Under the pieces are notes generated by a model. It had not been told where the DNA came from, searched no databases, and saw only the letters and a list, made by a program, of their open reading frames with translations. A stretch of 64,000 nucleotides of DNA. Origin: Tetraselmis striata. Lineage: Eukaryota > Chlorophyta > Chlorodendrophyceae > Chlorodendrales > Chlorodendraceae. Numbering within the stretch: the first letter of the stretch is position 1; each line of letters opens with the position of its first letter. The position numbers and the translations under genes were made by a program. This document shows positions 23,691 through 35,484 of this stretch, one piece after another. The DNA lies in the NCBI GenBank assembly GCA_006384855.1, contig VCJN01000839.1, forward strand, positions 62,001 through 126,000, written 5' to 3'.

Positions 23691-24193
23691 ACCTCAGCAC
23701 TTGCCGCTATCCAGCACCCAGCCATCCCTTCAGTCGCCGCCATCTCGCCAGCGCCAGCGCCACCGACAAGGCCCCGCTCTCCCGAGAGGACTATGAACCG
23801 TATCGGTGCTGGTTCCCTGGGCTCTGTCAACTTCGTCACGATGTGCACCGGACTGGACCTCGCCTTCGCTATCAGCGTGCTCAGAAGGTTTCAGTCTGCC
23901 CCGCAGAAGACCCTGCCACCTCATACGTGCTCTGCCATCTCGAAGGCACCCCTGGCATGGGCATCACCTACGGGGCCACTGAACCGGGGGGGGCTCGCCT
24001 CGTAGTCTACTCAGACTCCGACTGAGCAACTGACACCAGCAACCGGCGCTCTCAGTCCGGTGCTATCAGCATGCTCAATGGTGCCGCCATTGGATGGGCT
24101 CATCAAAGCCCTGCCAGAACCTACTCACACCCTGCTGCTTAGACAAGCATGGGCACTAGTCAACTGTATGACCGGCCTATGCTTGAGAGGGGC

Positions 24194-24387
24194 TGTTATA
24201 GTACAGTAGTACTAGCGCAGCGATAGCAGTATCCTGGGCGCCCGCCAGGCGCGCGCGCCGCTACATGGCGGCGCGGGCGCTGCAGGCGCCACACACTTCC
24301 TTTAACCTCACCGCATCCTCCTGCCCCTCCCACTCGGCTGCCCCTCGTCAGGGGCCTACGCCCGTGCCCTGCACCAGGGCTATAAGA
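24194..24387 (+). repeat. 3' LTR of the copia-like element
   Basis: Almost identical to 22760-22953. Its last bases form part of the 14-bp target duplication of the LINE that follows. Confidence 0.8.
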
Positions 24388-24392
24388 CTGGT
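24379..24392. repeat. Left copy of LINE target site duplication
   Basis: gctataagactggt, identical to 29361-29374. It spans the last bases of the copia-like 3' LTR plus that element's own 5-bp duplication. Confidence 0.9.
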
Positions 24393-27300
24393 TTTTAATT
24401 ACATAAGGGCTTTCACAAAAGCGCACTACAAACAGAACTAACGTCAACTGTGAAAGGTTGCCAGCAAAAGAGAGACATGAGCATGAAACCAAGGTCGAGC
24501 AGGAGGACATGGAGCCAAGAACCAAGAAGGAGCCAGGGGAACCACGAAATCACTTAGCTGCCAGGGACCAAAGGGACCCCCGCCCCGGGGTAAGCTATCA
24601 GCCGCGGCGAGGACGCTTGCAGCCAATGACCCGGGTCATAGCAACACATGCCGACGAGCGACGCGACGCAGGCGCAGGAGTACCATCACGTGCCGCACGC
24701 GCGGACGCGACCCCGCCAAGAACGTTGTCTGCATGTGCCATGTTGATGAGCAAGGAGAAACGGCGGCGCCACGCAGACAAGAGCTGGCCGATTTTTTGGC
24801 CAGTGTGTGTGTGGCTAGCTTTCGCGAGCTCCACCAAGAAAGCCTCGGCATGCGGGGCCAGCGAGCCGAACTCGGAAACGGCGAATGGAACAAAGCGAAG
24901 CATGCCGGCGGCGTTTCGGACACCCTCGTCATACTTCTGGATTTTGTGGCGCTCTGCAGCCCTCAAAGCAGTCGTTGGATCCGAGCTTGACACGCCGAGG
25001 ATGGGGGCAATGGTGGTATCGATAGCAACCGTGTTTCCGCGGATACCGCCATACCCGAAAAGCCCAACATCGGCCGGCCGGCCGTCGCTGCCCTTCGGGA
25101 GAGAAACAAGCACCGACGGGTCCGTGAGGATCTGGACACCCACGCCCAGCGCGGACTTCACGTCGTGGCAAATGTCGGAAAGGCCATGTGCGGCCCACTC
25201 GTGTGCGGCGTGATTGGAGACGCCCCCAGAGCAACGTGCCACGTGATCAGCGTATGCGACCGCCCAAGTTGAAGGAGTGAACTCCACGCCAGCATCCTCA
25301 AAACGGGCCAGCATACCTTGTACCGAGAAGGAGCAAGAAGCACAAGGGCATGGCTCGCCAAGGGAGAGGACAGGAGCCGCCGGAAGGCCAAATGGGCGGC
25401 AAGCGGCAACACGGAACATAGAATCGTAGTACTCAGGGGAACGCTCACGGACTTCACCAAGGCGACCCTCGCTTGGAGGATCAGTCACCAGGAACGCTGT
25501 CGCAGCGCGTAAGAGGCGGCCTCGGAAGCGGTTGCTGTCAGGGCCACTTGTAGGCATACGCGCAACGAGCTTTGCGAAACGGACCGTGTGAATGCGGTGG
25601 CTCAGGGTTTCCTGTACTTTCCGCATGGAGTGCAAGGGGAAGTCCGAGTAATGCGGGATAGCTCGGAGGTCGGCCGCCGAGCGCATTGCAGACGCCGGCT
25701 CAGCCCCGGCGGCCGAGCAGCCGGCACGGGCAACGTGGGAGCGCTTGGAGGGGAGCAGCTTTAGGGCAGAGGCCAACGGCCCCGCTAGATCTTCGAGTAC
25801 CGCGTCTCCACACTCCTCAACGACACGGGTATGAGCGGCGCGAAGCTCGGCAGCCCACATCGGCGCCGACGCGTTGGCGCCGGCATCGAGCTCCAACGTT
25901 GGGGTGGCCATAGCCTGGTGGATCGAGGACGCCCCAACAAGGTAGAGGCTATGAGGGCTGGATTCGCCGGACGGGTCGGAAAAGAACGCCCCGGCGTCGC
26001 TCAGGGTGGCGTGTTGAGCACGGAGGAAAGTCACAGCTTGGCCAACCACGAGGGCGGCAGCGCCGACGTGGGAGGCATCTGCTATAACCACATTATCGCC
26101 GATGCCGAGGCCCCCAAATTGGACCGGGAGGGACAGCTGCGTGCGCATGGAGGGCGTATCCAAGAGGTCGGGGCTAACACCCCATATGCCGGCAAGCGTT
26201 GAAAATGCGGCGGCGTCTGCATCTTCGAGGAAAGACGTAATAGTGTCGCCATACCCCTCGGATCGACCCAAGCCCCGAGGCGTGGAGCGGAGATGGTGGC
26301 CAAAACGACGGCCGCAAACTTGCAGCAGGCGAGTAGCAGTGTGGGAGTGGAAGTGGTCTGCCAAACCGACAAGGCGGGAGCCGAATTGGTGAAATCTTTC
26401 GACCGTTTTGTCCAGCAGTTCCCGGGCGAAAGTGGCCGAGCCCACAGGGGCCCCAAGCACCTTGATTCCGGACGAGGAGACTGCAACACCATGCAGCAAA
26501 TGCCCAAATGGAAGGGCGCCGAACGGAGACGAAGAGCCAAGCTGAGACTACGCCTGTCGTTTGCGAATGGTGACGCTTAACCCAACGGCGGCAAAAGCGG
26601 ACGGGGCCACCCACGTAGCAAGCGCAAGACCATCACCAGTGCCGACCAGGTTGACGTCGTCTGAGAAAGCCGCCAACACTGAGTGACTGGGGGCAGCCGC
26701 GCCGATGCGAGCGTACACTCGGGCAGCGACGGCGGCGAACAGGATGAGGCCGAGGACGCAACCCTGGCGGGCCCCTCGACGGCTTGGAATCCGGAGAGAG
26801 GGACCGGGTTGGGAGCCGTCGAAAACGTACAGATTGGACTCTTGACCATAAAGCATGATCGCCGAACGCAATAGAGGCTGCCAAACAGGGTCCTCGAGCA
26901 GTGTGCGGAACATTTCGGAGCGGTAGAAGGAATTGAACGCGTTTTCGGCGTCAAGCTGCACCAAGACGAGGGATGGGTCCGAGTCTAGGAGAGATCGCAC
27001 AAGGAATTGAACTAGTTCCACGCCACCCTTAACGCCAAAACCGAACTGGCCGCGGGCGGCAAGCCATTGGGCGATGGGCTCGCCATGAGCGCGCAAGAGG
27101 ACGCGCATAGCGAACCGGACAAGCACGCTGCCGATGCCAATGGGTCGAACGGACCCCTTCATGTCTCCGGCACTTAGCTCCAACGCATTGCGCTCCGCCG
27201 GCGTGAGCTTATCTAGGGGAACCAAGGTAGCGGAGGAAAGGAAATGGGCGACGCCAGCAGGGACCTCCGCATTCGCGATGGCCTCGGCTATGCCACGGAG

Positions 27301-29360
27301 GTGGGAGCGCGAGCAGAGGGCACGGAGAGCCTCAAAGCGGATGCCATCGAGGAATGGGGCAGAACCATTGGGGCTGCTGGACAACACCTCGCAAACGTCC
27401 ACCGAAGCCTCAGGGAAAGTGAGGCGGTCCAACGAGAACGGGTCCGGGAGCGCGCAAGGAACAGGGTCCGGGGTCTGGGGATGCAAGCGAAGGAGCTCTT
27501 CGTGAAGCCGCGGGCCAGTGGGCGCGAGCGGGACTGAGTGAAGGGCGGCAGCTGCGCGGCTGTACTCGCCCACCGCGGCCAAAGCCGAGGCCCGAGCAGC
27601 TTGGCGTTTGCTTACCGGCGGTGGGTCCTCACAATTGGCCGACGCCGGAGCCGCGTAATCATGAGGAGTAGCCCGAACAGATGCATGCGTACGCGCGAGG
27701 GCGAACAACGTGTCTAGGTCACCACGCTCCCAATGCGACAGACGGTTGTCACGGTAGTCTGCCACCGGGTCGGGGGGTAAAGACCCTGGCGGGGAGTCGG
27801 CCATGGGCCGCAATATCAACCTGAAGAACAAGAGGTAGGCGCTCCACGCAGCATGGGCAGCCTCAGATTGGCTCGCGCGGCCCTTGAACGAGAGAGCGTA
27901 GGTAAGGGCGGCGTCATGGTGGGGTTTGACCAGGGCAACCACGGACTTAGGGCATCCATTGGCGCAAGTAGCAGACCGGAAGGACAGGAGGGTCGACTCA
28001 AAGAAATCAAGTTGCGAGGCGCCGCCGCGGGCACCACGATCGAAACACCAGCGAGCAGCCGGGGGCATATCGCCCAAACCCGCCGTAGTATGTAGCCCAC
28101 CCCCGGAGCGAGGGAGAAGGACGGATGCCGGCTGGGTCGCGCCCGCCGCACAAGAACGCAGGTGCCGACCAAGGCCGGAAGCGTGGAACCACAGGCCGCA
28201 TCGCTGGCACGCCGACATCAAATGCCGATCTGCGTCACGAACTGGACATCCGTCGGCCGGGCGGGCGGCTAGACATGCCGGCGAGGAGGTCATGTGGGCC
28301 CGCAAGTCATTTACGCGTGGATAGGGTTGAGCACACCCGACGCAATGGAGGGTCGCGGGCTGGCTCGGCTCAGCACCTTGTGATAGCGACACCGGCGGGG
28401 CTGGCGGGGTCTCGGGAGGAGGGCTCGAGGGCAATGGGGGCATCGGAGTGACGACCAAGGGCCGGTGGTGAGCCGTGGTTGGCTGCGCTGGCTGGCTGTG
28501 GCCTGGCGATTCGGAGGGGGTGGAGACCGCGGGGGAAGGCCCAGAACTGCTGCCGCCACCGGAACAAGAAACCAAGCGAGCGCCGTCCGGTGTACGGGTA
28601 CCAGCACCCGAAGTACCAGCTGCGGTAGGGGTACCAGTATGAGGACGAGTACTGGTACTCAAATAAGGACGGGGGCTGCCAAAAAAACGGGCACCCGTAC
28701 GAGTGCGAAGGCCAGGAGCATTTTCGGCGGGGGTGCCGGTACGAGTCGGTCTGATCGCAGTACCAGTAGCAGTAGCAGTAGCAGTACGAGTACCAGTTCC
28801 AGTTCGCCCATTTCCAGTTCCAGTACGCGCGGGGTCGCGGGATGTCACTAATACAGGTACTGAAAACGGCGACGGTGATGATGACGGGCCGCCAGGCGGG
28901 GCGTGTTGTACGGGTACAGGTACGGGTACAGGTCCGCACGCGCGCGGCCGCCCCGCGGCGCGCCAGGCGGAATGTTCTACGGGCCGGGGCGCCCCCATGG
29001 GCTGGCGCCCGGACATGCTGCGCCGCCAGCAGCCCGGCAGGTGCCAGGGGCGCAGAAGGGGCTCGCCGTGCACGTACCAAGCACGGCGAGATTGGCGAGG
29101 GGGTCGCCGGGCCAAAGGGGCGGCTGGCAGCGCACCAGGGAGCCGCAGGAGAAAACGGGCGCGCGCAGAAAACCAGGGGCGGGCGCGGTCGGTCGCAGGT
29201 CGGTCGCGGGCGCGAAGCTCCAAGGAACGCCGCAGCGGGAAGAGGTCTCCAAGGACGCCCAGCGAGAAAGGGTGGGGGGGGGGGTCGGTCCGCGAGACGC
29301 CAGGCGTGTGACGGGCAGGCGCAAGGCGCGGCGGCCGGTCGGTCGGCTGGGTCGGGACGA
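24393..29360 (-). mobile_element. Complete LINE (R2-like, restriction-endonuclease type) in its target duplication
   Basis: The 4968-bp element is bounded by perfect 14-bp duplications (24379-24392 and 29361-29374). On its own strand it has a 5' leader of about 137 bp, one long reading frame (29223 to 24598) and a 3' end of about 205 bp finishing in ttaaaaa. The identical duplications and the nearly intact frame indicate a recent insertion. Confidence 0.9.
24598..29223 (-). CDS. LINE polyprotein: zinc fingers, reverse transcriptase, restriction-like endonuclease
   Basis: A single frame of about 1542 codons, interrupted by one in-frame TAG at 26548-26550. Residues 1-290 are low-complexity, with a TGTGT-rich stretch derived from GTACCAG-type DNA repeats (28620-28920). 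About 292-350 carry two C2H2-like fingers (CVGCAQPY and CQRCGLWFHASGLGRHLRSC). RT follows: motif A LDAENAFNSF near 758, motif B RRGARQGCVLG near 820, motif C FSDDVNL near 855. After the stop, the C-terminal part has a Cys-rich patch (CPCASCSF) and the endonuclease signature GRPADV, then IDTTI and a KIQKY-type motif. RT plus C-terminal RPAD-D-K is the R2/NeSL group layout. I see no AP endonuclease. The start codon is uncertain; the stop could be a recent mutation or be read through. Confidence 0.88.
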
Positions 29361-29374
29361 GCTATAAGACTGGT
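29361..29374. repeat. Right copy of LINE target site duplication
   Basis: gctataagactggt, identical to 24379-24392. Confidence 0.9.
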
Positions 29375-30143
29375 GGCTGTGCTATAGTCGCAATTCGATT
29401 CGTGTAGTCGCTACAACATGTAGTCGCTACATACAGTGCTGATAAATGAAGTTCGTACATGTCAAGCATTTCAGTGCGTGACCTCAGTACAGATACGAAG
29501 TACTGCCTTCAGCTGTACCTCCGCGTACGGTATTCACAGCAACGAAGGCGGGCTCGAGAGGCCCGCACACCGCGCCAGGCGCCACGCCGCCAGAAAGGTG
29601 CAGGCACACACACGGCACAGCACCTCACACACCACGGTACAATACACCCGCCTCTTGCTTCCGACACTGTGGCAGGCTTACTGTTACACTCGCCCCACAC
29701 TGCCACGCGTGCCACATCTTTCAGTCGCTGAAGTCCAAGGCCAGGGGCACGATTGCAGCTGCTTCGCTGCTGCTTCAACAGCCGACTGCGAGCGCCTACT
29801 CGAGTAGCACCTGTACTCTTTCTCACACGCCTACGCTACTGTACCCCTACAGGGTAGGACCACTATCACGGTGCCGGATCACACCGATCGCGGCCTACCC
29901 GTTTCTGCAGTCGACGAGTCGCCACAGAGACTCGGCGTCCTTCTGAGCCCTGCAGCGCTTGCGTGAACCCGTCGGGGGCAACATCAACACAGAACACCAA
30001 CACCCGTGCTCACTTCAAACCGTTTCTGCGACTTATCCCTCCGAAAGGCCATCGTGGGTCCTCGTCAGGCCTCAAGCCCGCTGGAAAACCCGCCTACGAC
30101 AACCGGGTTCCCGTCTCCCGAGCGATTTCTGTCCTGGTTTAAC
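29375..30143 (+). promoter_or_regulatory. Upstream region and 5' leader of the first LRR receptor gene
   Basis: Parts of 29880-30143 align with 43480-43766 upstream of the second gene, for example cgtctcccgagcgat against cgtctcccgaacgat and the shared cagcccgctgga-type segment. The homology therefore extends through the leader into the promoter side. No clear TATA box was found here. The retroelement insertion ends only about 770 bp upstream of the start codon. Confidence 0.5.
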
Positions 30144-31393
30144 ATGGAATCCTACCTCGTCGTGCAACCGTCGACGGTACGCATTGTCGCCACCGCGGAG
30201 AAGCTGCGCCGCCTGTTGTCGACGGCGATGCTGATTGTGGCGGTGGCGGTGCTGTTGGCGTCGGCGGAAGGCGTCACAGGTAAGGCCCGGACCCGGGTTG
30301 CCCTCACGAGTGATAGGCAACCGGCAATTCACCACGATGCTGAAGCCGCCAGAATTCGAAACACGTCTTCTACCGTGCGCGACTACCCGTCCGGCGCCGC
30401 TGACCTTTTTCCGTTGCGTATTGCCCTGGAACAGAGAAGGACGCGCTATGGGCACTCCGCTCGCAGCAGCAAACTCCGCAAGAGGCGATAGCCACCTGGG
30501 ACTACTCCACCGACCCCTGTTCAGGTTCTTGGCAAGGAGTGACCTGTGTTGGAGGCGCCGTTACAGAGCTGTGAGTTCGCTGTGCATGCGCTTGTTGTCT
30601 GAACCTGCACCTTGAAGACTAGCAGCTCAATACCTATTCCAAATGCAAGACATACGCATGGAACGGTTCAAGAGCCGCCTACGTGGCGTCTGCTCCTCCA
30701 TACAACACTGGCAACACGAGCTGTGTGTATGACTTCGTGTTGATCCTGGGATTCACTACTCACTACTGTACTCTGCTTTTGTGTAGCATCAGCTGAAACT
30801 AAACCTTAAATGATTGCTGCTCGACTGTGTAGGTGGCTTGAAGAGAACCAGCTGAGAGGCACGGTGCCGGCTGAGCTGAGCGCAATGTCGAGCCTGACAG
30901 ACCTGTGAGTATGTCAGGCTCCTCAGCACCTTCACGCATGCGGTCTGTGACCGGCAAGCCCTCTCTATTGAGGGACATGTGGCTTGTTCCGGGGGCAGGA
31001 GGTCAGGAATTGGCGACTGGGATGGGTTGCCCTGCTGATGCTTGCGAGGTGGGTCTGCTGACATTGAGCTACGCTGCTGCCACCTGTGCAGATCGCTCAG
31101 TGAAAACCAGCTGAGAGGCACGGTGCCGGCTCAGCTGAGCGCCCTTTCACGCTTAACAAGTTTGTGAGTGCACCAACCAGGCTGCGTACCTCACCATGCT
31201 TGCTGTGTGTGAATGGTGGGTCGTCTCTGAGAGATGGCATGTGTCACCTCCCCGGATGTGTGCGTACCTGTGCTTGTTGGGCTCGGGGTGAGGATGGGTG
31301 GTATTACGGGGGGGCGGGGGGGGGGGGCGGGGGGGCTGCTGCTACATCGGAATGCACTGCTGTGCTAAATTGTCTCTGAGAGATGGCATGTGT

Positions 31394-31430
<37 letters not shown>

Positions 31431-31978
31431 TATCTGTGCGTACCTGTGCATGTTGGGCTTGTTGTGGGCATGAATGGTGGAAGTGAGGGGTGTGTGTGTG
31501 TGTGTGGGGGGGGGGGTGCTTGCTACTTTGGCCTACTACTGTGGTTCCAAGTGTGAGACTACTGTGAGTCCGGGCCAGGCTGGGCAGCCTTCCCTGCTTT
31601 CAATTGTGTAATATCTTGGCGGCTACACGTTTCCTCTGCAAACAGAAGTGGGAAGTAGAACGACTTTGAAATAGTATGACATTAATCACTACTGTACTCA
31701 TGCATTTGCGTAGCATCTGCTGAAACTAAAACTAAATTTTTGGCTGCTTGACTGTGCAGATCGCTTAGTGTCAACCAGCTGAGAGGCACGGTGCCGGCTC
31801 AGCTGAGCGCCCTTTCAAGGTTATCAAAGCTGTGAGTGCACCAACCAGGCTGCGTACCTCACCATGCTTGCTGTGTGTGAATGGTGGGTCGTCTCTGAGA
31901 GATGGCATGTGTCTCCTCCCCGGATGTACCTGTGCTTGTTGGGCTTAGGGTGGGGATAGGTGGTGGTACCCGGGGGGC

Positions 31979-32010
<32 letters not shown>

Positions 32011-35000
32011 GGCTGCTACATTGGATTGATTACTGCTGTAAGTCCAAGTGTGAGCCAGACTGGGCAGCCTTCCCTGCTTTCAATTGTGTAATATATTGTC
32101 GGCTACACGTTTCCTCCCCAAAAAGAAGTGGGAAGCAGAACGCTTTTGAAATATGGTGACATTAATCACTACTGTACTCGGCATTTGTGTAGCATTCGCT
32201 GACACTAAAACTGAGACGTTGGCTGTTTGACTGTGCAGATCCCTTCGTGGCAACCAGCTGAGAGGCACGGTGCCGGCTCAGTTGAGCGCTCTTTCAAGGT
32301 TATCCAGGCTGTGAGTGCACCAACCAGGCTGCGTATCTCACCATGCTTGCTGTGTGTGAATGGTGGGTCGTCTCTGAGAGATGGCATGTGTCTCCTCCCC
32401 GGATGGCTGCGTACCTGTGCTTGTTGGGCTCGGGGTGAGGATGGGTGGTATTACGGGGGGGCGGGGGGGGGGGGGGGGGGGGGGGGGGCTGCTACATCGG
32501 AATGCACTGCTGTGCTAGATTGCTTTTGTGATGCTTGTGAGATGGACAGGCTGACACTGATAGGGAGCTGCGCTGTTGCCACACATGCAGGTACCTGCAT
32601 AGTAATCAACTGACAGGCACGGTGCTGGCTGAGCTGGGCGGAATGTCGAGCCTGACCGACCTGTGAGTATGGCAGGCTCCTCAGCACCTTCACGCATGCG
32701 GTCTGTGACCGGCAAGCCCTCTCTATGGAGGGACGTGTGGCTTGTTCCGGGGGCAGGAGGTCAGGAATCGGCAACTGGGCTGGGTTGCCCTGCAGGTGCT
32801 TGCGAGGTGGGTCTGCTGACATTGAGCTGCGCTGTCACCCATGCAGATACCTGTATGGCAATCAACTGGCAGGCACGGTACCGGCTCAGCTGAGCGCCCT
32901 TACAGGCTTGACAGACTTGTAAGTGCGGCACTGACAAGAGATCTTACTTGCCTGTACCAGTATGGATTGCGGGGGCTGCATCATGCTGTGCCGTATCTGC
33001 TTTAGATAGATGCTGCATCCGGCCAAAGTCACTGCAGGTTTCACCTTGTCAAGGAGAGGTTAAAGGGACACGGGCTGCACAGGTTATATTTTAACGGTTG
33101 TGTGCTGCTTGTTATTTGCTTTCGTAAATTGTGATGCTGAGTTGGAGCTGCGCTTCTGGCTGTGCAGGAGGCTTGACGACAACCAGCTGACGGGCACAGT
33201 GCCGGCTCAGCTGAGCACCCTCTCGGGCTTGACCAAATTGTGAGTTCGAATTGCTCTGTATTGCCTTCAATATGGCTGCCAGTGGGCATACCCGCCCTTG
33301 CACCGCTTTGTCCGGCTAAGAAGAGGAATTATTGACAAACCCTTATTTTGAATGTCTGCCCACAGCGATGTCAGCAACAATTTCCTGTCCCCGGGGGGCT
33401 TAGTTTCAGAATTACTGCAGTTCGACCCACAGGCACCAGCTCCACACAGGTGCAGTCGCAGCCCTACCTGCCCATTACGATCTCAGGGCGTTCCCATAGT
33501 GGGCCTGATGCTTAACAGTAACCCTGCACATAGTTTACTATGGCGTCTGCAGGTCATGCCTATCAGTCTCCCAGCACTCGTACTGCCTCACCGACACACA
33601 ATGTATCATGGAGTATGTCTGTCTTCCAGAAGCAGCGAATTCATGCTTTGTCATGGCTTTCATGCAGGGATCCCTCCTATGAAATTGCCAACGCAGCGCC
33701 ACCTAGCAGTGGGCCACCGCCGGCGGAGATCATGGATACTCCACCCCCAAATACAGTCAGTAAACCGTTTGGACTGCCTGCTGCGGCAGTTATTGGCGGC
33801 ATTGGCGCAGCTGTGGCACTGGCGGTGGCCGGCACTGTCATTGCCATCTGCAGGTGCTACAAGAGGTCGTCCAAGCGCAAGGCCTCGGCAGCAAACTACG
33901 AACAAGACCCGTATCCCTGCATGGGGTACCCCGGCGCTACGCCCTCTGCCGCCCCCCGAGACACACATTCCATTTTCATGGACCTATCTCCACCTGCGAA
34001 GAACCCACACTCCTCTCCCCAGCCTTTCCTGGCATGTACAGGGCACAATGGGCCGTCTTCACCATCTTTTGCTACCACAGGAAGTATATCAACGCCGGTC
34101 CGCAGTTTGGAGAACACCCTTTGGCCAGACACCAATGCTGCTCTGGAAGCTCAATTTCCAGGCAGGAATGTGCCGCTGGACCCCGAGCACATTGGACACG
34201 AAGTCTACAACCTCCACGTGACGCTCCCCGACGACCTCAGTAAGCCTCCAATGCGACTTGTCCACATCTATCCAGTGGTCAACCACTGGCAGACTCTCCC
34301 AGTCTACGAGACGATGCCAGAACGTGACTACATCGAGGTTCCATACTGCGAGGCAAGCAACACCTACTGGGATGTCACCTGCATGCTGAGCTGGCGGTGG
34401 GCCAACGGCAAGTCGCCTGACATCGACGCAGCAGCCTCGCCCATATCGGAACAGCAGTTCTCGGAGCTGCAGCGCAAGCTGAAGCTAGCTGCGGACGCCG
34501 GCATGAAGTATGTGTGGATTGACTGGTGCTGCGTGCCCCAGTATGACGGCAACCCCATGGTGGAGATCCACCGAAGCCGGCTGTACTATGCGCGCGCTCG
34601 CGCCCTGATTGTGCTGCCCGGGTTCCGCGCGCTGTCGGAGACCCCTATGATGGTGATCCTGCTGACCCACGCCCAGCTGATGCTGGCAAAAAGCACCGGC
34701 GAGGACGTCGCCAGCGATCGGCTGATTGCCCAGGCGTTGAAGCGCATCATCGATGCCAAGGCGTGTGCGAGCCGGGAGTACTTTGGTGCGGGCCCATCAC
34801 AGCGTTGCCACTGAGGGAGGCTTTGCGGAGAGCAGTGGCAGTTTGATTCATAATGAGCCGCGATGCTGATGCTGCGTGCTTTTGCTGCCCTTGTCCTTGG
34901 CATGGCAGGGCGCGTGTGGACGCTGGCGGAGCGCATGGCGCGGCATGCCAGGAAGGAAAAGCTGTGCGAGTGGCTGTCGCTGGACCTGTGGTTGGGGATG

Positions 35001-35447
35001 GTGGTGGACGCAATGCTTGGAGGCAAGAATGATGCAGCAGCAGCCATCTACTGGCAGAAACTGTTTCCGAGTGAAGTGTTGGAGCAGCTGTCGAGCGTGG
35101 AGCAAGAGATCAACCTGGCGGTGGAGGCGTCCCATGCCAGCAAGAACCTATACAAGGCGGTGGCGGAGCTGTGCCGCAGCGGGTACCAGGTGTGGGCAAG
35201 CATGGCGCTCCAAGAGGATCCAACCACGGAGTGGCTGCAGACGTACTTGCTGGAGGAGGCGGGCCAGGTGTACGGGGCGTTCAACAAGAACGACATTGTG
35301 TGGAGTATCTACTGCTTCTTCTGCTACGAGCAGGACGTCACAGCAAGCAAGGCCCTGGGCAACCTGTGCAGGATTGCGAATGTGAACATTGCGGACTTGA
35401 GGATGTACAAGTCCATCGTGGCTGCTCAAAAGGAGCTAGAGAACTGA
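30144..35447 (+). CDS. LRR receptor with transmembrane helix and HET-like intracellular domain (gene 1)
   Basis: Assembled exons: 30144-30279, 30435-30570, 30833-30904, 31092-31163, 31760-31831, 32239-32310, 32591-32662, 32847-32918, 33168-33239, 33366-33449, 33668-34785 and 34909-35447, 2517 nt in all, an unbroken frame of 838 residues. Residues 1-45 hold a signal peptide (LLSTAMLIVAVAVLLASA). An LRRNT-2 cap follows (DPCSGSWQGVTC), then seven 24-residue LRRs of plant type (LxLxxNQLxGTVPAQLSALxxL), each one 72-nt exon with phase-2 introns. A cap exon (DVSNNFLSPGG) and a Pro-rich stalk precede a TM helix (IGAAVALAVAGTVIAI) near 330-350 and basic residues. The cytoplasmic part has LSWRW near 527, KYVWIDWCCVPQ near 569, ARALIVLPGF and REYFGRVWTLAE near 660. 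These correspond to the HET-domain motifs LSYxWG, WIDxxCINQ, IVxLG and RxWxxQE. HET domains (TIR relatives) trigger cell death in fungi. A recognition role is my inference. Confidence 0.88.
31395..31429. repeat. Poly-C tract, 35 bases
   Basis: The longest homopolymer in the window. It lies in the LRR intron 31164-31759, about 90 bp downstream of a G-rich tract. Confidence 0.95.
31979..32007. repeat. Poly-G tract, 29 bases
   Basis: Intronic. It stands at the same relative place as the G tracts at about 31309-31330 and at 32463-32488 in the sister introns. Confidence 0.95.
32463..32488. repeat. Poly-G tract, 26 bases
   Basis: Intronic, in the third of the duplicated LRR introns of gene 1. Confidence 0.95.
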
Positions 35448-35479
35448 CGGGTTTGTTGTTGTGATCTGCGGACAGAAAT

Positions 35480-35484
35480 TGTAA
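35480..35484 (+). terminator. TGTAA polyadenylation signal of gene 1
   Basis: tgtaa lies 33 bases after the stop codon. TGTAA is the standard polyadenylation signal of Chlamydomonas and Volvox nuclear genes. Confidence 0.6.

Larger units (their letters stand above)
22755..24392 (+). mobile_element. Young non-autonomous Ty1/copia-like LTR element with 5-bp target duplication
   Basis: Terminal repeats of 194 bp (22760-22953 and 24194-24387) match at all but about one position. They begin tgttatag and end ctataa-a, the near-inverted ends usual for copia LTRs. ctggt flanks both sides (22755-22759 and 24388-24392). A purine tract gagagggg lies just before the 3' repeat. The interior holds a gag-like frame with proline-rich repeats and, near 23800-24020, text recognisable as the end of a copia RT/RNase H region (MCTGLDLAFAISVL; GTPGMGITYGATEP). 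Most of pol is missing, so the element is a broken or deleted derivative. The terminal repeats indicate a very recent insertion. Confidence 0.8.
31164..32590 (+). repeat. Tandemly duplicated LRR exon-intron units in gene 1
   Basis: The introns beginning at 31164, 31832 and 32311 start with the same gtgagtgcaccaaccaggct and share the following 110-150 bp, up to a G-rich tract. The LRR exons preceding them are also near-identical. These are duplicated exon-plus-intron units. Confidence 0.85.

Noticed and set aside
23251-23700. Minus-strand 149-codon frame (Ala/Arg-rich repeats)
   Set aside because: It is the complement of the proline-rich minisatellite in the copia-like element.
24458-28851. 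Plus-strand open frames of 80-250 codons across the LINE
   Set aside because: They are shadows of the long minus-strand RT/endonuclease frame, which carries the recognisable motifs.
33540-34814. 424-codon frame as an independent intronless gene
   Set aside because: Its first part before 33668 is intron. The exon continues in phase from the LRR exons and is spliced on to 34909-35447.
34863-35447. 194-codon frame as a separate small gene (and the matching 50686-51270)
   Set aside because: The first 15 or so codons are intron. The rest is the last exon, giving the RVWTLAE motif of the HET-like domain.
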